This document shows positions 20,479-31,337 of a stretch of DNA of 64,000 bases, in pieces. Origin of the DNA: Flabesymbios commensalis (lineage: Eukaryota > Annelida > Polychaeta > Terebellida > Flabelligeridae); assembly GCA_964017125.1 (NCBI GenBank), contig OZ024902.1:39417865-39481864 (forward strand), in the 5' to 3' direction. The translations under genes were made by a program, and so were the position numbers. The notes under the pieces were generated by a model. It did not search any database, was not told the DNA's origin, and saw only the letters and a list, made by a program, of their open reading frames with translations. How positions within the stretch are numbered: the first letter of the stretch is position 1; the number at the start of each line of letters is the position of its first letter.

Positions 20479-20638
20479 ACAGGAGGGAGCTAAATTCCCA
20501 TCCCCGGCGTGAAATTACGGTTGTCTCACAACTTATGTCGTTTATTGCTGTTTCTGTAAAATAGCACAGCCAAGAAATCAATTTGGATGTAATTTTGCGC
20601 CTAACAGCGCAGGAAGAGAAATCCGCCGCCGTCGACGC

Positions 20639-20719
20639 TACCGCCGTGCAAAGGCAAACAGCAGTAACTGCTTTCTTTTCAAGTAAGCAGTTACAGCCGT
20701 TTGCCTTTGCACGGCGGTG
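20639..20719. mobile_element. hp70 hairpin element (copy A)
   Basis: CCGCCGTGCAAAGGCAAACA ... TGTTTGCC-type right arm ending TTTGCACGGCGG. Outer arms CCGCCGTGC/GCACGGCGG differ from the usual CTGCCGTGC/GCACGGCAG and do so on both sides. Confidence 0.92.
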
Positions 20720-20839
20720 CATCAGCGAGTAACGGCCCTCTTATTTATAATCACGATAACGCAAACATTGCTGAGATTGTGATGTACGTCGTAACATAGT
20801 AATGGCGCTGTTATGATCACCGTGGCTTTTACCGGCGGA

Positions 20840-20939
20840 CCCAGCAATTGATCATGTGCTGGTTCAATGCTGGCCCATCGTCTGCGACGCTGGCCCAGCA
20901 CTGAACCAGCACAAGATCAACGTCCCGTGTTTTCTGGGT
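20840..20939. mobile_element. hp109-family element, 100 bp (copy A)
   Basis: CCCAGCAATTGATCATGTGC, arms GTGCTGGTTCAATGCTGGCCC / GGCCCAGCACTGAACCAGCAC (in parts), centre TCGTCTGCGACGC, right end CGTGTTTTCTGGG. The GTGCTGG arm variant is mirrored. It is nine bases shorter than the standard 109. Confidence 0.9.
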
Positions 20940-21252
20940 ATTGGCCATCCGGCCACAACAGTCACCAAGAGCCCAATAAATAGGCGGCCCTTATCGTGTG
21001 CCAGAAAAAGCGGCGCTCCACAAATACACTGCATGCAAACATAGTTTGATTCACTGGCTCGCAATTATGTAGACAATGAAACGCTCGTTTTCTTCCTGTG
21101 AATGCAAAATGAGACGGAGGCTACATGAATATAGGCTTAATATAATGGACATATCATCATTTGTCACAATACGGCGGTTCGCTGGGTGGTTCACGCTGTC
21201 TACAATTGCACAGTTGTTTTGTTTCAATGAATATTGTTACGTCTTTTGTGTT

Positions 21253-21298
21253 GAAGGGTGTTATCTCTCACTTTGTGAAGTGGCAGATACTGCCCTTC
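21253..21298. repeat. GTGGCAGATA hairpin (copy A)
   Basis: GAAGGGTGTTATCTCTCACTT / AAGTGGCAGATACTGCCCTTC around a TGTG loop. Same hairpin theme as 57814-57885 and 54913-54968 (AGTGGCAGATACACCCTTTC). Copy B equivalent at 28821-28866. Confidence 0.75.
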
Positions 21299-21419
21299 AA
21301 TACCAATGGGGGATATGTTCTCTTCGCCCTGCTGCCACGTTTCAACGGGTTTTGTGAACCACACATTTCAGGATCAAGCATTCAATTATTTATTTTTTTC
21401 TCCCCACATGTTGACTGAT

Positions 21420-22030
21420 GATGTCCCACAAGGACCGAAAAAAGTCTGACTATGATGCAGCAGACGTTAAATCACCACGAGAGGGATGCCTCAAGGGGGG
21501 CTCGCGTTTCCAAAGAAAAAACACTCATAGAACTCTTTGGATTTAACTGCCATTCTCCGGGTGACAGCATCAAAAGCCGCTAACGAAGCGCTAATCCCAC
21601 GGGTCGCTTTTTCGGCAGCTGGTAAAGCGCTAAATGGCCACACGCCCGAAAGACAAACGGACAGAAGACAAATGGCCGGAGCAGGGATGAGCGGGTCAGC
21701 CCGCATACATCAGGCTATATTAGTTATAGACGTGGCAGTGACCAATGACCTGTCAGCTGGACAAGACGGTCACGTGACGAGATGAAGACTAATGAGTGGA
21801 GCAGGTAAGAAAGCGACTGAAAGGGAGGCTGCAGTGGAAGACACTGGAAATGGAAAGGGTCGAAACAGAGGCGGCGCTCTCAATGTCATGGCATTGTCTC
21901 CGTGCGCACCAGCCTGTGCATGCATTGTTTTCAACACCCTGAGATGTATTCGCATCGTCCCGTCACATCCTTCAATTGCCGGATCCCGTATGAGTACCAG
22001 TGAATCACAGTTTGACACGATGTGTTAAGC
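21420..22030. other. Low-repeat, GC-moderate stretch (copy A)
   Basis: ORFs of 71-82 codons open on both strands have no domain I recognise. The stretch has fewer repeats than its neighbours and is a candidate for conserved non-coding sequence or a lost exon, but nothing in the sequence proves either. Copy B equivalent is 28988-29600. Confidence 0.4.
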
Positions 22031-22099
22031 TAACCTTCAGTGTTTGTTGTTTCTGAAAACCAACGATATATATAGCTTATAGACGCATAAGTTTCGAGT

Positions 22100-22318
22100 T
22101 CGTTCGGCTTTCTGGGTATTCAGGTTTTAAATATACAGGATGTTTCTTCCCCGTTCACTCGTAAGAATGCAATATTTTGTGAAACATCAGTGACCCTGAG
22201 TGTTCGGTCTCAGACTGACAGGGTTAGAGCTTAAAATCCTCCGTCTGGAGGGCAGTGTCAATCCTCGTTTTATTGTCTTCAGTTTAGCATGATTCTACAT
22301 AAAAGTGGCTATTGATTT
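22100..22318 (+). mobile_element. SINE relic feeding a microsatellite (copy A)
   Basis: SINE body words are recognisable: TTTCTTCCCCGTTCACTCGTA, CATCAGTGACC, GTCTGGAGGGCAGTGTC, TAGCATGATTCTACATAAAAGTGG. The tRNA head is gone. The SINE tail is continuous with the TTCC/ATTC microsatellite that follows. Copy B equivalent is 29677-29888. Confidence 0.8.
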
Positions 22319-22680
22319 CTTCCTTCCTTCCTTCCTTCCTTCCTTCCTTCCTTCCTTCCTTCCTTCCTTCCTTCCTTCCTTCCTTCCTTCCTTCCTTCCT
22401 TCCTTCCTTCCTTCCTTCCTTCCTTCCTTCCTTCCTTCCTTCCTTCCTTCCTTCCTTCCTTCCTTCCTTCCTTCCTTCCTTCCTTCCTTCCTTCCTTCCT
22501 TCCTTCCTTCCTTCCTTCCTTCCTAATTAATTAATTAATTAATTAATTAATTAATTATTTACTTCATTCATTCATTCATTCATTCATTCATTCATTCATT
22601 CATTCATTCATTCATTCATTCATGTAGGCCTATTCATTTATTCATTCATTCATTCATTCTTTCATTCATTCATAACAGCT
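22319..22680. repeat. (TTCC)n-(AATT)n-(ATTC)n compound microsatellite
   Basis: About 51 TTCC units (22319-22524), then AATT units, then CATT/ATTC units interrupted by a TAGGCCTA (22625-22632). ORFs of repeated LPSF are artefacts of a 4-base unit. Confidence 0.98.
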
Positions 22681-22909
22681 AAAATTGTTAACTCATAACA
22701 CCATGATGTCAATAGCTTGTTACTGACATTACGACCTCAGTGATGCTGAACACCACCATGCAGGTAGTAGTCACCTATAACAAGTTAATATTGTCAACCT
22801 TCAGAAACGATTTATATTAATATATTTCGCGCTGTTTGGTAATTGAACAAACTTTCAACGACAAAGAAGAAGCGTGTCCATCAAGCTCTTCGTTGGTATT
22901 TGTTATTGT

Positions 22910-23160
22910 CCACGATCGATTGGTGGCTACATATATCCACCTACCAAAGAGGTTCAGCAAATTGTTGAGCATTTTTGGTTGATGGCAAATGCAGCTGCTG
23001 ATGTTGGTCACATACATATATCTACCTATCAAAGAAGTTCAGCAAATCGCTGAACCTCTTTGGTAGGGAGATATATCCAGCTACCGATGTCGCACACATG
23101 CATTATACTCATCTACACCATGGAAATTCAGTAAATTGCTGTACCTAATTGGCAGGTAAG
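22910..23160. repeat. ~78-bp degenerate tandem repeat with hairpin (copy A)
   Basis: Three diverged units built on ATATATCYACCTACCAAAGAGG and TTCAGCAAATTGCTG (22928, 23010, 23092). The middle one folds: TATCTACCTATCAAAGAAGTTCAGC (in part) with GCTGAACCTCTTTGGTAGGGAGATA, loop AAATC. Copy B equivalent is ~30535-30780. Confidence 0.7.
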
Positions 23161-23637
23161 TATGCAGACATTGCCATAGAGATCGATCTCCATAGCACTG
23201 TGTACATGTGTAAGTACCGCCCCACGGATGCTGGGTGTACCACCCATCCACATACATACAACCGGAACCACCCCTACACTAACATAGGGCTCTTCTAGTA
23301 CATTTTCATATTAAAAATAAAGCTGACGTTCGTAAGACCAAAGTGAAACGAAACTTTCAATTTGTTTCAGATCGAAAAAGCCCTCTTTGGTATTTTTTAT
23401 CAAGCATCTGAACCCGGACGCAAAATGGCTTTTTTTCAGAAGAGCTTTCGTAGATTCCCATGGCGCTCCCATACGTCATACCACAGCGCCTGTTGTGATG
23501 TAATTAAGACCTCTGGGGGACCTTCACAGCTATATGGGTTGACTAAATCATTCCACGTTCCATCCGGATCCGCAGCTTCGCAACTTGAGATGCCTTTCTG
23601 GCCGTGACACATTAAGGTAATTATCACCATCCCCGCT

Positions 23638-23719
23638 ACTGTCGTGTACAGGCAAACAGCAGTAACTGCTTACTCTGAAAGCAAGCAGTTACTGCTGTTT
23701 GCCTCTGCATGGCGGACTA
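23638..23719. mobile_element. hp70 hairpin element (copy A)
   Basis: AGGCAAACAGCAGTAACTGC / GCAGTTACTGCTGTTTGCCT, loop CTGAAAG. Well paired. The copy B counterpart has lost the loop and inner arms. Confidence 0.9.
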
Positions 23720-24049
23720 TTCTGCCACACTTACTGCGATAAGCGCTCCACCTGGAAATAATACATTTATCTCAAACTTGGAAACCCGATTATGACACGC
23801 CCGGGTATTTCAAGGCCAAACAGGCGCTATTGCACCTCCGCGCGTGGAATGCGCGCCCTAATCAATGGCGCGGCATTAAATTATTCAATCAATCCACCGG
23901 TGTGTGATTTCCCAGTCAAAATGGCCGCTCTGGGTCAGATCCGCGCAGCCGCAGACAGAGCACCGGAAGGACAAAGGGTCTGAGCCTCGGTCTGGTATCA
24001 AGGTGTCCCGACCAATGCAGGGCTAACTTCTCAAACATGGGACTGGTGC

Positions 24050-24118
24050 CCAAAGCCAAACGGCAGCAACTGCCCACTTGAAAAGTAAGTTGTTACTGTC
24101 GTCTGTCGCTGCAGGACG
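24050..24118. mobile_element. hp70 hairpin element (copy A)
   Basis: GCCAAACGGCAGCAACTGCC / AAGTTGTTACTGTCGTCTGTC, with the TTGAAAA loop. Moderately diverged. Copy B at 31670-31738 has CAAACAGCAGC instead of CAAACGGCAGC. Confidence 0.8.
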
Positions 24119-24202
24119 TCATTGTCTCACCACCTCGTGTCCACATTGCACAGGTCAAGGTCACAGCGCCACCCGACGCCAAGTGCCGTTCCCAGAAAAA
24201 CT

Positions 24203-24275
24203 ACGCAATACCAAAAGGAGGTAACGGCTCACTTGAAAAGTAGGCGGGTACAGCATTTTGGCTTTCAACGGCCAC
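24203..24275. mobile_element. hp70 hairpin element, old (copy A)
   Basis: ACCAAAAGGAGGTAACGGCT / AGGCGGGTACAGCATTTTGG around the TTGAAAA loop. Copy B at 31825-31895. Confidence 0.65.
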
Positions 24276-24431
24276 TGTCATCTTCAACTGTTCGAGGTTG
24301 ATTGATAGCGGGCTGAAACAAAACTTTCATTCTACCTGCATGGTTGCTGTATGAATAATTAATCTCGCGTCATCACTTATATCAGCGCATGCGCGCCATC
24401 CCGACGCCGAACGTGTTCACCCTGTTGCCCG

Positions 24432-24512
24432 GTACAGTGACATGCCAAGTCAAAAGGCAGTAACCGATTACCTGAGAAGTGAGTTGTTGCTGCCTTTTGG
24501 CTTTGCACGTTT
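24432..24512. mobile_element. hp70 hairpin element (copy A)
   Basis: AAGTCAAAAGGCAGTAACCG ... AGTTGTTGCTGCCTTTTGGC. Copy B (32051-32130) carries more unpaired changes (CAGTGACC, GATGCTGCTG), so it has decayed independently since the duplication. Confidence 0.75.
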
Positions 24513-24684
24513 TTTTTGGTTTTGGTGGTAATCAACCCTCTGAACACGTCACAGTTATGGATTACATGATACAGCGCCATTTTTAGTAAAATTAACGAAA
24601 GAATGGATGAATAATCCTATTGAAAAAAGGTTCTGAGCTTTCATTGTTGGTATTTTGGGTATTCTATTAAAATGATTAGTCGAT

Positions 24685-24860
24685 TTAACCCTTTGACTGC
24701 CAAATTATTAAATTGGAATTTTCACCCGCCTGAAATTGTGGCTCGCTAACGCGATCCACAACTTTAAGTCAGTAAAAATTATTCCAATTTGCCAAAATAG
24801 AGGCTGACTATTTCAAAATATTGCTGACTGACACGTTTTATCTTTAACATGTTTACTTTT
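24685..24860 (+). mobile_element. TTAA-type MITE, right end lost (copy A)
   Basis: TTAACCCTTTGACTGCCAAATT on the left. The central hairpin is CCGCCTGAAATTGTGG / CCACAACTTTAAGTCAG around CTCGCTAACGCGAT. No matching AAAGGGTTAA is found downstream, so the right boundary is approximate. Copy B begins at 32307. Confidence 0.75.
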
Positions 24861-25162
24861 CCAAAAAACAATCACAACACAAACTGTCAATCGTGAGGTG
24901 AAAGTGCATTGACAAGCGATTTTGGTGCATGCATTGTTGGAAATTTCTTTTTCAATGATTCAATGGTCTTGGATGCAACGCATGAGGAACGTCTCATTCA
25001 TACTTCATGAAAAGAGTGGCTCTATTCCTGATTCTATTAGATGAGCATGACTTCAAAATCCCCGTAGACGCCTTATATTTACGGTTACCATGCAGAGGCC
25101 ATCCTGGAGATGATGAGGGAACATATGGCCAGATTGAGGGCTTATTCTCAAATATAACTGCC

Positions 25163-25245
25163 TATTCTTCCGGGCAAAGCCAAACGGCAGTATCTGCTTA
25201 CTTTTCAAGTAAGCAGATACTGCCGTTTGGCTTTGCAGAGCGGTA
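25163..25245. mobile_element. hp70 hairpin element, near-perfect (copy A)
   Basis: GGCAAAGCCAAACGGCAGTA, TCTGCTTACTT, TTC, AAGTAAGCAGA, TACTGCCGTTTGGCTTTGC. Perfect stem of over 35 bp, TA on each side. Identical in copy B (32785-32867). Mixed type: CAAACGGCAG outer with TATCTGC inner arm. Confidence 0.95.
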
Positions 25246-25249
25246 TTGT

Positions 25250-26330
25250 GTGAGGTGCCGATCCCGGCAGCGCGGCAATTAGCACGTCTCTGATAAAACC
25301 AGGTGAAAACGGTGACAAGCGCAAATGTAGTTTCCAGCATACGGACTCCATTACGGTGAATGCGTTATTCATGCGGCATTCTGGCGACATGGCACCATGC
25401 CCATTGCCAAAATAAAACCCGCGCAAGAAAGCCGCGGGATGTGTGTGCTGGGCTGTCGGTCGGAGAGTAAAATGCTTTTATGCCGGGTCTCGGTGGGCCC
25501 GGTTTATTTTGATCATGCTGATCCTCGCACGCCTGGGACCGGACCAGTCAGCCAGAATTCAGCACGGTAAATAGTGGCGTAATGAACTGGTGAATTGCGC
25601 TCCCTCAAAAACTAGCGTCTGTCCCGGCCGGTCTGCAGCCGTCCGCAGAAGCGTGCCGCCCACGGAAAGCCAATGTCAGTTGGACATGCATTGCATTCCA
25701 ACTAGGCTGCCCAGTAATTAAGTTGTGTACCAACGAAGGAGGCGGTTGATTGGGGGCCGGTGACCCCCGCTGGCCGGTGTCCCTCTGGACTGCCCCCTTT
25801 CCTCACACATAGTCCCGCTCTCAGTCAACAGCCCGCGGCGAATCCGTCTTATTTCTGTCACGTTCAGCTTCTGGCACGCTCAGAACCCCCCAGCTTGTCC
25901 GGTGTCGGTGGAAAGATCACGCGTAGGCCTCCGCAAATAAATCAAAGTCTGAATAGTTGTGTGTGATATTGTGTGGGTTTTTCGCGGCGGGACCCGGGGC
26001 CGCTCACCAGCCACATCCACAAGTGCTCAGTTTGGACGGTCACGGAGTCGGTGTAAGTCCGGGACGGCGATGGAGCGGGCGGGACCGTGTAAAATTGAAT
26101 TGGCCAAGTTTGACCAGGCATGGATCCCGGGCGGGCCGTGTCCACAGTCTGGCTGTCTTAATCCCCCGAAATACCGGGAAATGTGCGCAGAATGCCCCGG
26201 CCCCAGTGCCGCTACTCACCGGTCTTTGTCTGCCCCCTCAGCACGCAGTATGGATCCAGTCTCTTTTGTTCTTCGGTAGTCAAATCCGGGGTCATCATCC
26301 CCCGCGTCACCACCTTATAAATCCATCTAT
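25250..26330. other. CpG-rich block (copy A)
   Basis: GC-rich compared with the AT-rich DNA on both sides. It is almost identical in copy B (32870-34150) apart from the 197-bp indel. Many short ORFs (up to 125 codons) on both strands lack recognisable domains. It could be a CpG island or regulatory block of a gene outside the window. No TATA box, exon or start site can be assigned. Confidence 0.45.
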
Positions 26331-26399
26331 CTAACCATATGCGCGTTCCAAATAGGGTACTATGCGGCATATTTTGTGGAGTTATTCATGCACTGGGTT

Positions 26400-27080
26400 G
26401 AATAAGAGTTAACAGTCGGCTGTTTAAGCGTTATTGTGTGATGCATGGACGCCACTGGAAGTTTGTTTCTTATCGTCACACTTTAAACATTCCTTTTTTT
26501 ATTGGCACCACCTATTGTACATGCATTTTGTATCTAATGAGACAATGAGACAAATGAGACAATGTCAAATTATTTTAAAAGCGAATCCCTTTATTAAACG
26601 TTATTTTTATAATTTATGTTGAAATACTTTTTCTAATATAATTTTGTACGTGAACGTAAAATAAGACAATGTCCACATTATTTAAAAAGCGAATCTCTTT
26701 ATTAAACGTACGATTTATTTTAAAATACTTTTTATAATAATTATAATTTATCATGGACATAGCCATGGTGCTATCAAACTTCAAGCAGCTTATTTTTGTG
26801 CTGTTATCGATCTCTCATGTTATATGATTGGGCCTTAATAACACGGCACAAGTATCACAAGCAACAACCTAATTATGTTTGGTATATTTCACTGAGAACA
26901 TAAATCGCGCACCATTTACATGAGAAAAATAGTTTTGAATAATCACATAATTTCCGATAGTAATTACAATTATTTTTTCGTATATAATATAGATTACCTG
27001 CAGAGAAAACGGGCGATCTAATGGAAATGGGGCAACATTGTGGAATATCATAATAATTAATTAAAGTTGTGTGATGCAAT
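26400..27080. other. AT-rich DNA (copy A)
   Basis: A diverged internal repeat: AATGTCAAATTATTTTAAAAG, CGAATCCCTTTATTAAACGT (26562-26604) recurs as AATGTCCACATTATTTAAAAAG, CGAATCTCTTTATTAAACGT (26669-26710), spacing ~107 bases. No gene recognised. Confidence 0.6.
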
Positions 27081-27081
27081 T

Positions 27082-27150
27082 CTGCCATGCAAAGACAAAC
27101 AGCACTAACTGCTTATTTTTCAAGTAAGCTGTTACTGTGGTTTGCTTAGC
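27082..27150. mobile_element. hp70 hairpin element (copy A)
   Basis: CTGCCATGCAAAGACAAACA, GCACTAACTGCTTATTT, CAAGTAAGCTGTTACTG, TGGTTTGC. Several unpaired changes. Copy B at 34901-34969. Confidence 0.8.
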
Positions 27151-27289
27151 ATTGCCGAATTGAATTCCTAGTTAGCAAGACATTACGCCACACTGAGTGA
27201 GCCTCAAGGTTGCGGGTCGAACATGGCTCGGGATCGAATGGCTCTGTACTGTCAACTTAAATGGTAATGTAAATTTTAATTATTTCATT

Positions 27290-27520
27290 GCGGGGACTTT
27301 AGACGTCAGAGTCTGACGTCTATAGACGTCAGATTCTTACGTCTAAAAAAGATCCTCACAGTGAAAAATCAAAATATTTTTAATGACGTAGACCCGTAAC
27401 ACAGGTATTCAAATGAAGCAGAAAGAGCTATTTAGGACATTTATGATATAAAAAAACACCGTTGTTTTATTGGTGTATATGCAAATATTTCAGTGCTTTA
27501 CGGGTAAACAGGTTACACGT
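27290..27520 (+). mobile_element. GACGTC-hairpin MITE (copy A)
   Basis: GCGGGGACTTTAGACGTCAG, TCTGACGTCTATAGACGTCAGA, TTCTTACGTCTAAA, then AGTGAAAAATC and the conserved tail (GTAGACCCGTAAC, TATTCAAATGAAGCAG). Ends CAGTGCTTTACGGG. Copy B at 35110-35340. Confidence 0.8.
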
Positions 27521-27649
27521 CGCTAGCCTAACTCTTTTATAATTCTACAAAATTACATTATAATTCCGTTATTTAAAGTTGATAACTCGACTAAAATGGC
27601 ATGTGACATTGTACAATGTACCGTACCGTACGAAATGAGTGTTTTAACA

Positions 27650-27787
27650 ACAGGATTAGTAAATCTTTGGTCTCAAATAAAGCAAATTAATATGAGTAAG
27701 TTTCACCCACTTGAAGATGTGCTACCGCGACCCACACCTTCAAGTGGATGAAAATTTAAATAAGGTAACTTAGCGGGTGGAGGGTTA
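27650..27787 (-). mobile_element. TTAA-type MITE relic (copy A)
   Basis: Hairpin TTTCACCCACTTGAAGATGTG / CACACCTTCAAGTGGATGAAA, then AACTTAGCGGGTGGAGGGTTA as a worn right end. The arm change AAGATGTG is mirrored by CACACCTT with one mismatch. Copy B at 35470-35607. Confidence 0.7.
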
Positions 27788-28206
27788 CAACTTCCATGTT
27801 ATTTTCAAGTGCCAGTTCAACTCCCACAGAAGATGCAGACAGCCGTCCACGCGTGCCGGAACGTCGTCTTCTGGAGTATGGCCATACAGTCGTCTTTTGG
27901 GACCGTCTGCGGCCAGTCCACTACTGATGTCTGTCAACTCGCTCCGTATCTTGTCCGATCCGATGAACGGACAACAAGGGATCTGCGCCGCAGCGAGACA
28001 AGATACCAGTCCTCTCACACGACATCTGATAGCCCTGGACCTTGGGACAGGAGGGAGCTAAATTCCCATCCCCGGCGTGAAATTACGGTTGTCTCACAAC
28101 TTATGTCGTTTATTGCTGTTTCTGTAAAATAGCACAGCCAAGAAATCAATTTGGATGTAATTTTGCGCCTAACAGCACAGGAAGAGAAATCCGCCGCCGT
28201 CGACGC

Positions 28207-28287
28207 TACCGCCGTGCAAAGGCAAACAGCAGTAACTGCTTTTTTTTCAAGTAAGCAGTTACAGCCGTTTGCCTTTGCACGGCGGTG
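28207..28287. mobile_element. hp70 hairpin element (copy B)
   Basis: Counterpart of 20639; the only visible difference is a CTTTTTTTT loop instead of CTTTCTTTT. Confidence 0.92.
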
Positions 28288-28407
28288 CATCAGCGAGTAA
28301 CGGCCCTCTTATTTATAATCACGATAACGCAAACATTGCTGAGATTGTGATGTACGTCGTAACATAGTAATGGCGCTGTTATGATCACCGTGGCTTTTAC
28401 CGGCGGA

Positions 28408-28507
28408 CCCAGCAATTGATCATGTGCTGGTTCAATGCTGGCCCATCGTTTGCGACGCTGGCCCAGCACTGAACCAGCACAAGATCAACGTCCCGTGTTT
28501 TCTGGGT
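28408..28507. mobile_element. hp109-family element (copy B)
   Basis: Counterpart of 20840; the centre is TCGTTTGCGACGC instead of TCGTCTGCGACGC, an unpaired substitution after the duplication. Confidence 0.9.
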
Positions 28508-29676
28508 ATTGGCCATCCGGCCACAACAGTCACCAAGAGCCCAATAAATAGCCGGCCCTTATCGTGTTCCAGAAAAAGCGGAGCTCCACAAATACACTGC
28601 ATGCAAACATAGTTTGATTCACTGGCTGGCAATTATGTAGACAATGAAACGCTCGTTTTCTTCCTGTGAATGCAAAATGAGACGGAGGCTACATGAATAT
28701 AGGCTTAATATAATGGACATATCATCATTTGTCACAATACGGCGGTTCGCTGGGTGGTTCACGCTGTCTACAATTGCACAGTTGTTTTGTTTCAATGAAT
28801 ATCGTTACGTCTTTTGTGTTGAAGGGTGTTATCTCTCACTTTGTGAAGTGGCAGATACTGCCCTTCAATACCAATGGGGGATACGTTCTCTTTGCCCTGC
28901 TGCTACGTTTCAACGGGTTTTGTGAACCACACATTTCGGGATCAAGCATTCAATTATTTATTTTTTTCTCCCCACATGTTGACTGATGATGTCCCACAAG
29001 GACCGAAAAAAGTCTGACTATGATGCAGCAGACGTTAAATCACCACGAGAGGGATGCCTCCAGGGGGGCTCGCGTTTCCAAAGAAAAACACCCATAGAAC
29101 TCTTTGGATTTAACTGCCATTCTCCGGGTGACAGCATCAAAAGCCGCTAACGAAGCGCTAATCCCACGGGTCGCTTTTTCGGCAGCTGGTAAAGCGCTAA
29201 ATGGCCACACGCCCGAAAGACAAACGGACAGAAGACAAATGGCCGGAGCAGGGATGAGCGGGTCAGCCCGCATACATCAGGCTATATTAGTTATAGACGT
29301 GGCAGTGACCAATGACCTGTCAGCTGGACAAGGCGGTCACGTGACGAGATGAAGACTAATGAGTGGAGCAGGTAAGAAAGCGACTGAAAGGGAGGCTGCA
29401 GTGGAAGACACTGGAAATGGAAAGGGTCGAAACAGAGGCGGCGCTCTCAATGTCATGGCATTGTCTCCGGGCGCACCAGCCTATGCATGCATTGTTTTCA
29501 ACACCCTGAGATGTATTCGCATCGTCCCGTCACATCCTTCAATCGCCGGATCCCGTATGAGTACCAGTGAATCACAGCTTATACACGATGTGTTAAGCTA
29601 ACCTTCGGTGTTTGTTGTTTCTGAAAACCAACGATATATATAGCTTATAGACGCATAAGTTTCGAGCTCGTTCGGC

Positions 29677-29888
29677 TTTCTGGGTATTCAGGTTTTAAAT
29701 ATACAGGATGTTTCTTCTCCGTTCACTCGTAAGAATGCAATATTTTGTGAAACATCAGTGACCCTGAGTGTTCGGTCTCAGACTGACAGGGTTAGAGCTT
29801 AAAATCCTCCATCTGGAGGGCAGTGTCAATCCTCGTTTTATTGTCTTCAGTTTAGCATGATTCTGCATAAAAGTGGCTATTGATTTCT
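29677..29888 (+). mobile_element. SINE relic (copy B)
   Basis: Counterpart of 22100-22318; differs at a few bases (TCTTCTCCG, CATCTGGAGG) before running into the microsatellite. Confidence 0.8.
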
Positions 29889-30302
29889 TTATTCCTTCCT
29901 TCCTTCATTTATTCATTAATTTATTTATTTAATCATTCATTCATTCATTCATTCATCCATTCATTCATTCATTCATTCATTCATTCATTCATTCATTCAT
30001 TCATTCATTCATTAATTCATTCATTCATTCATTTATTCTTTTATTCTTTTATTCATTCATTCATTCATTCATTCGTTTAAATTAATTAATTAAATAATTA
30101 ATTAATTAATTATTTAATTAATTAATTCATTCATTCATTAATTCATTCATTCATTCATTCATTCATTCATTCATTCATTCATTCATTCATTCATTCATTC
30201 ATTTATTCATGTAGGCTTATTCATTCATTCATTCATTCATTCATTCATTCATTCATTCATTCATTCATTCATTCATTCATTCTTTCATTCATTCATTCAT
30301 AA
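29889..30302. repeat. (ATTC)n microsatellite with AATT island (copy B)
   Basis: Only a trace of TTCC, then long CATT/ATTC runs split by AATTAATT (30067-30127). Copy A has ~205 bp of TTCC at the same place, so the two copies have gone different ways since they separated. Confidence 0.98.
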
Positions 30303-31267
30303 CAGCTAAAACTCATAACACCATGATGTCAATAGCTTGTTACTGACATTACGACCTCGGTGAAGCTGAACACCACCAGCAGGTAGTAGTCACCTATAAC
30401 AAGTTAATATTGTCAACCTTGAGAAACGATTTATATTAATATATTTCGCGCTGTTTGGAAATTGAACAAACTATCAACGACAAAGAAGAAGCGTGTCCAT
30501 CAAGCTGTTTGTTGGTATTTGTTATTGTCCACGATCGATTGGTGGCTACATATATCCACCTACCAAAGAGGTTCAGCAAATTGTTAACATTTTTGGTTGG
30601 TGGCAAATGCAGCTGCTGATGTTGGTCACATACATATATCTACCTATCAAAAAGGTTCAGCAAATCGCTGAACCTCTTTGGTAGGGAGATATATCCAGCT
30701 ACCGATGTCGCACACATGCATTATACTCATCTACACCATAGAAATTCAGTAAATTGCTGTACCTAATTGGCAGGTAAGTATGCAGACTTTGCCATAGAGA
30801 TCGATCTACATAGCACTATGTAGTATGTACATGTGTAAGTACCGCCCTACGGATGCTGGGTGTACCACCCTGGGCCATCCACATACATACAACCGGAACC
30901 ACACCTACACTAACATAGGGCTCTTCTAGTACATTTTCATATTAAAACGAAAACTGACGTTCGTAAGGCCAAAGTGAAACGAAACTTTCAATTTGTTTCA
31001 AATCGAAAAAGCCCTCTTTGGTATTTTTTATCAAGCATCTGAGCCCGGACGCAAAATGGCTTTTTTTCAAGAGAGCTTTCGTAGATTCCCATGGCGCTCC
31101 CATACGTCATACCACAGCGCCTGTTGTGATGTAATTAAGACCTCTGGGGGACCTTCACAGCTACATGGGTTGACTAAATCATTCCACGTTCCATCCGGAT
31201 CCACAGCTTCGCAACTTGAGATTCCTTTCTGGTCGTGACACATTAGGGTAATTATCGCCATCCCCGC

Positions 31268-31337
31268 TACTGCAGTGCAGAGGCAAACAGCAGTAACTAA
31301 TGCAGCTAATGCTGTTCGCCTTTGCATGGCGGACTAT
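31268..31337. mobile_element. hp70 hairpin element, centre deleted (copy B)
   Basis: AGGCAAACAGCAGTAACTAA / TGCAGCTAATGCTGTTCGCC. The CTTACT loop region is missing compared with copy A, consistent with hairpin-tip deletion. Confidence 0.8.

Larger units (their letters stand above)
20479..28044 (+). repeat. Tandem segmental duplication, copy A (~7.57 kb)
   Basis: Matches 28047-35864 head to tail from ACAGGAGGGAGCTAAATTCC to TAGCCCTGGACCTTG. The offset is 7568 at the left, 7622 after the microsatellites, 7819 after the 197-bp indel and 7820 at the right end. Left flank (GAGTT) and right flank (TCAGGG) of the pair share no homology at the breakpoints; the junction A/B has two extra bases (GG, 28045-28046). 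It contains no supported gene. Identity is ~98-99% in the first 4.4 kb and much higher in the last 3.1 kb by eye. Confidence 0.97.

Noticed and set aside
22305-22530. ORFs of repeated LPSF
   Set aside because: Translation of a (TTCC)n microsatellite.
27777-28061. 94-116 codon ORFs shared by both duplication copies (also 35597-35947) as a conserved gene
   Set aside because: Shared only because the segment is duplicated; the two copies end differently past the breakpoint and no domain is seen.
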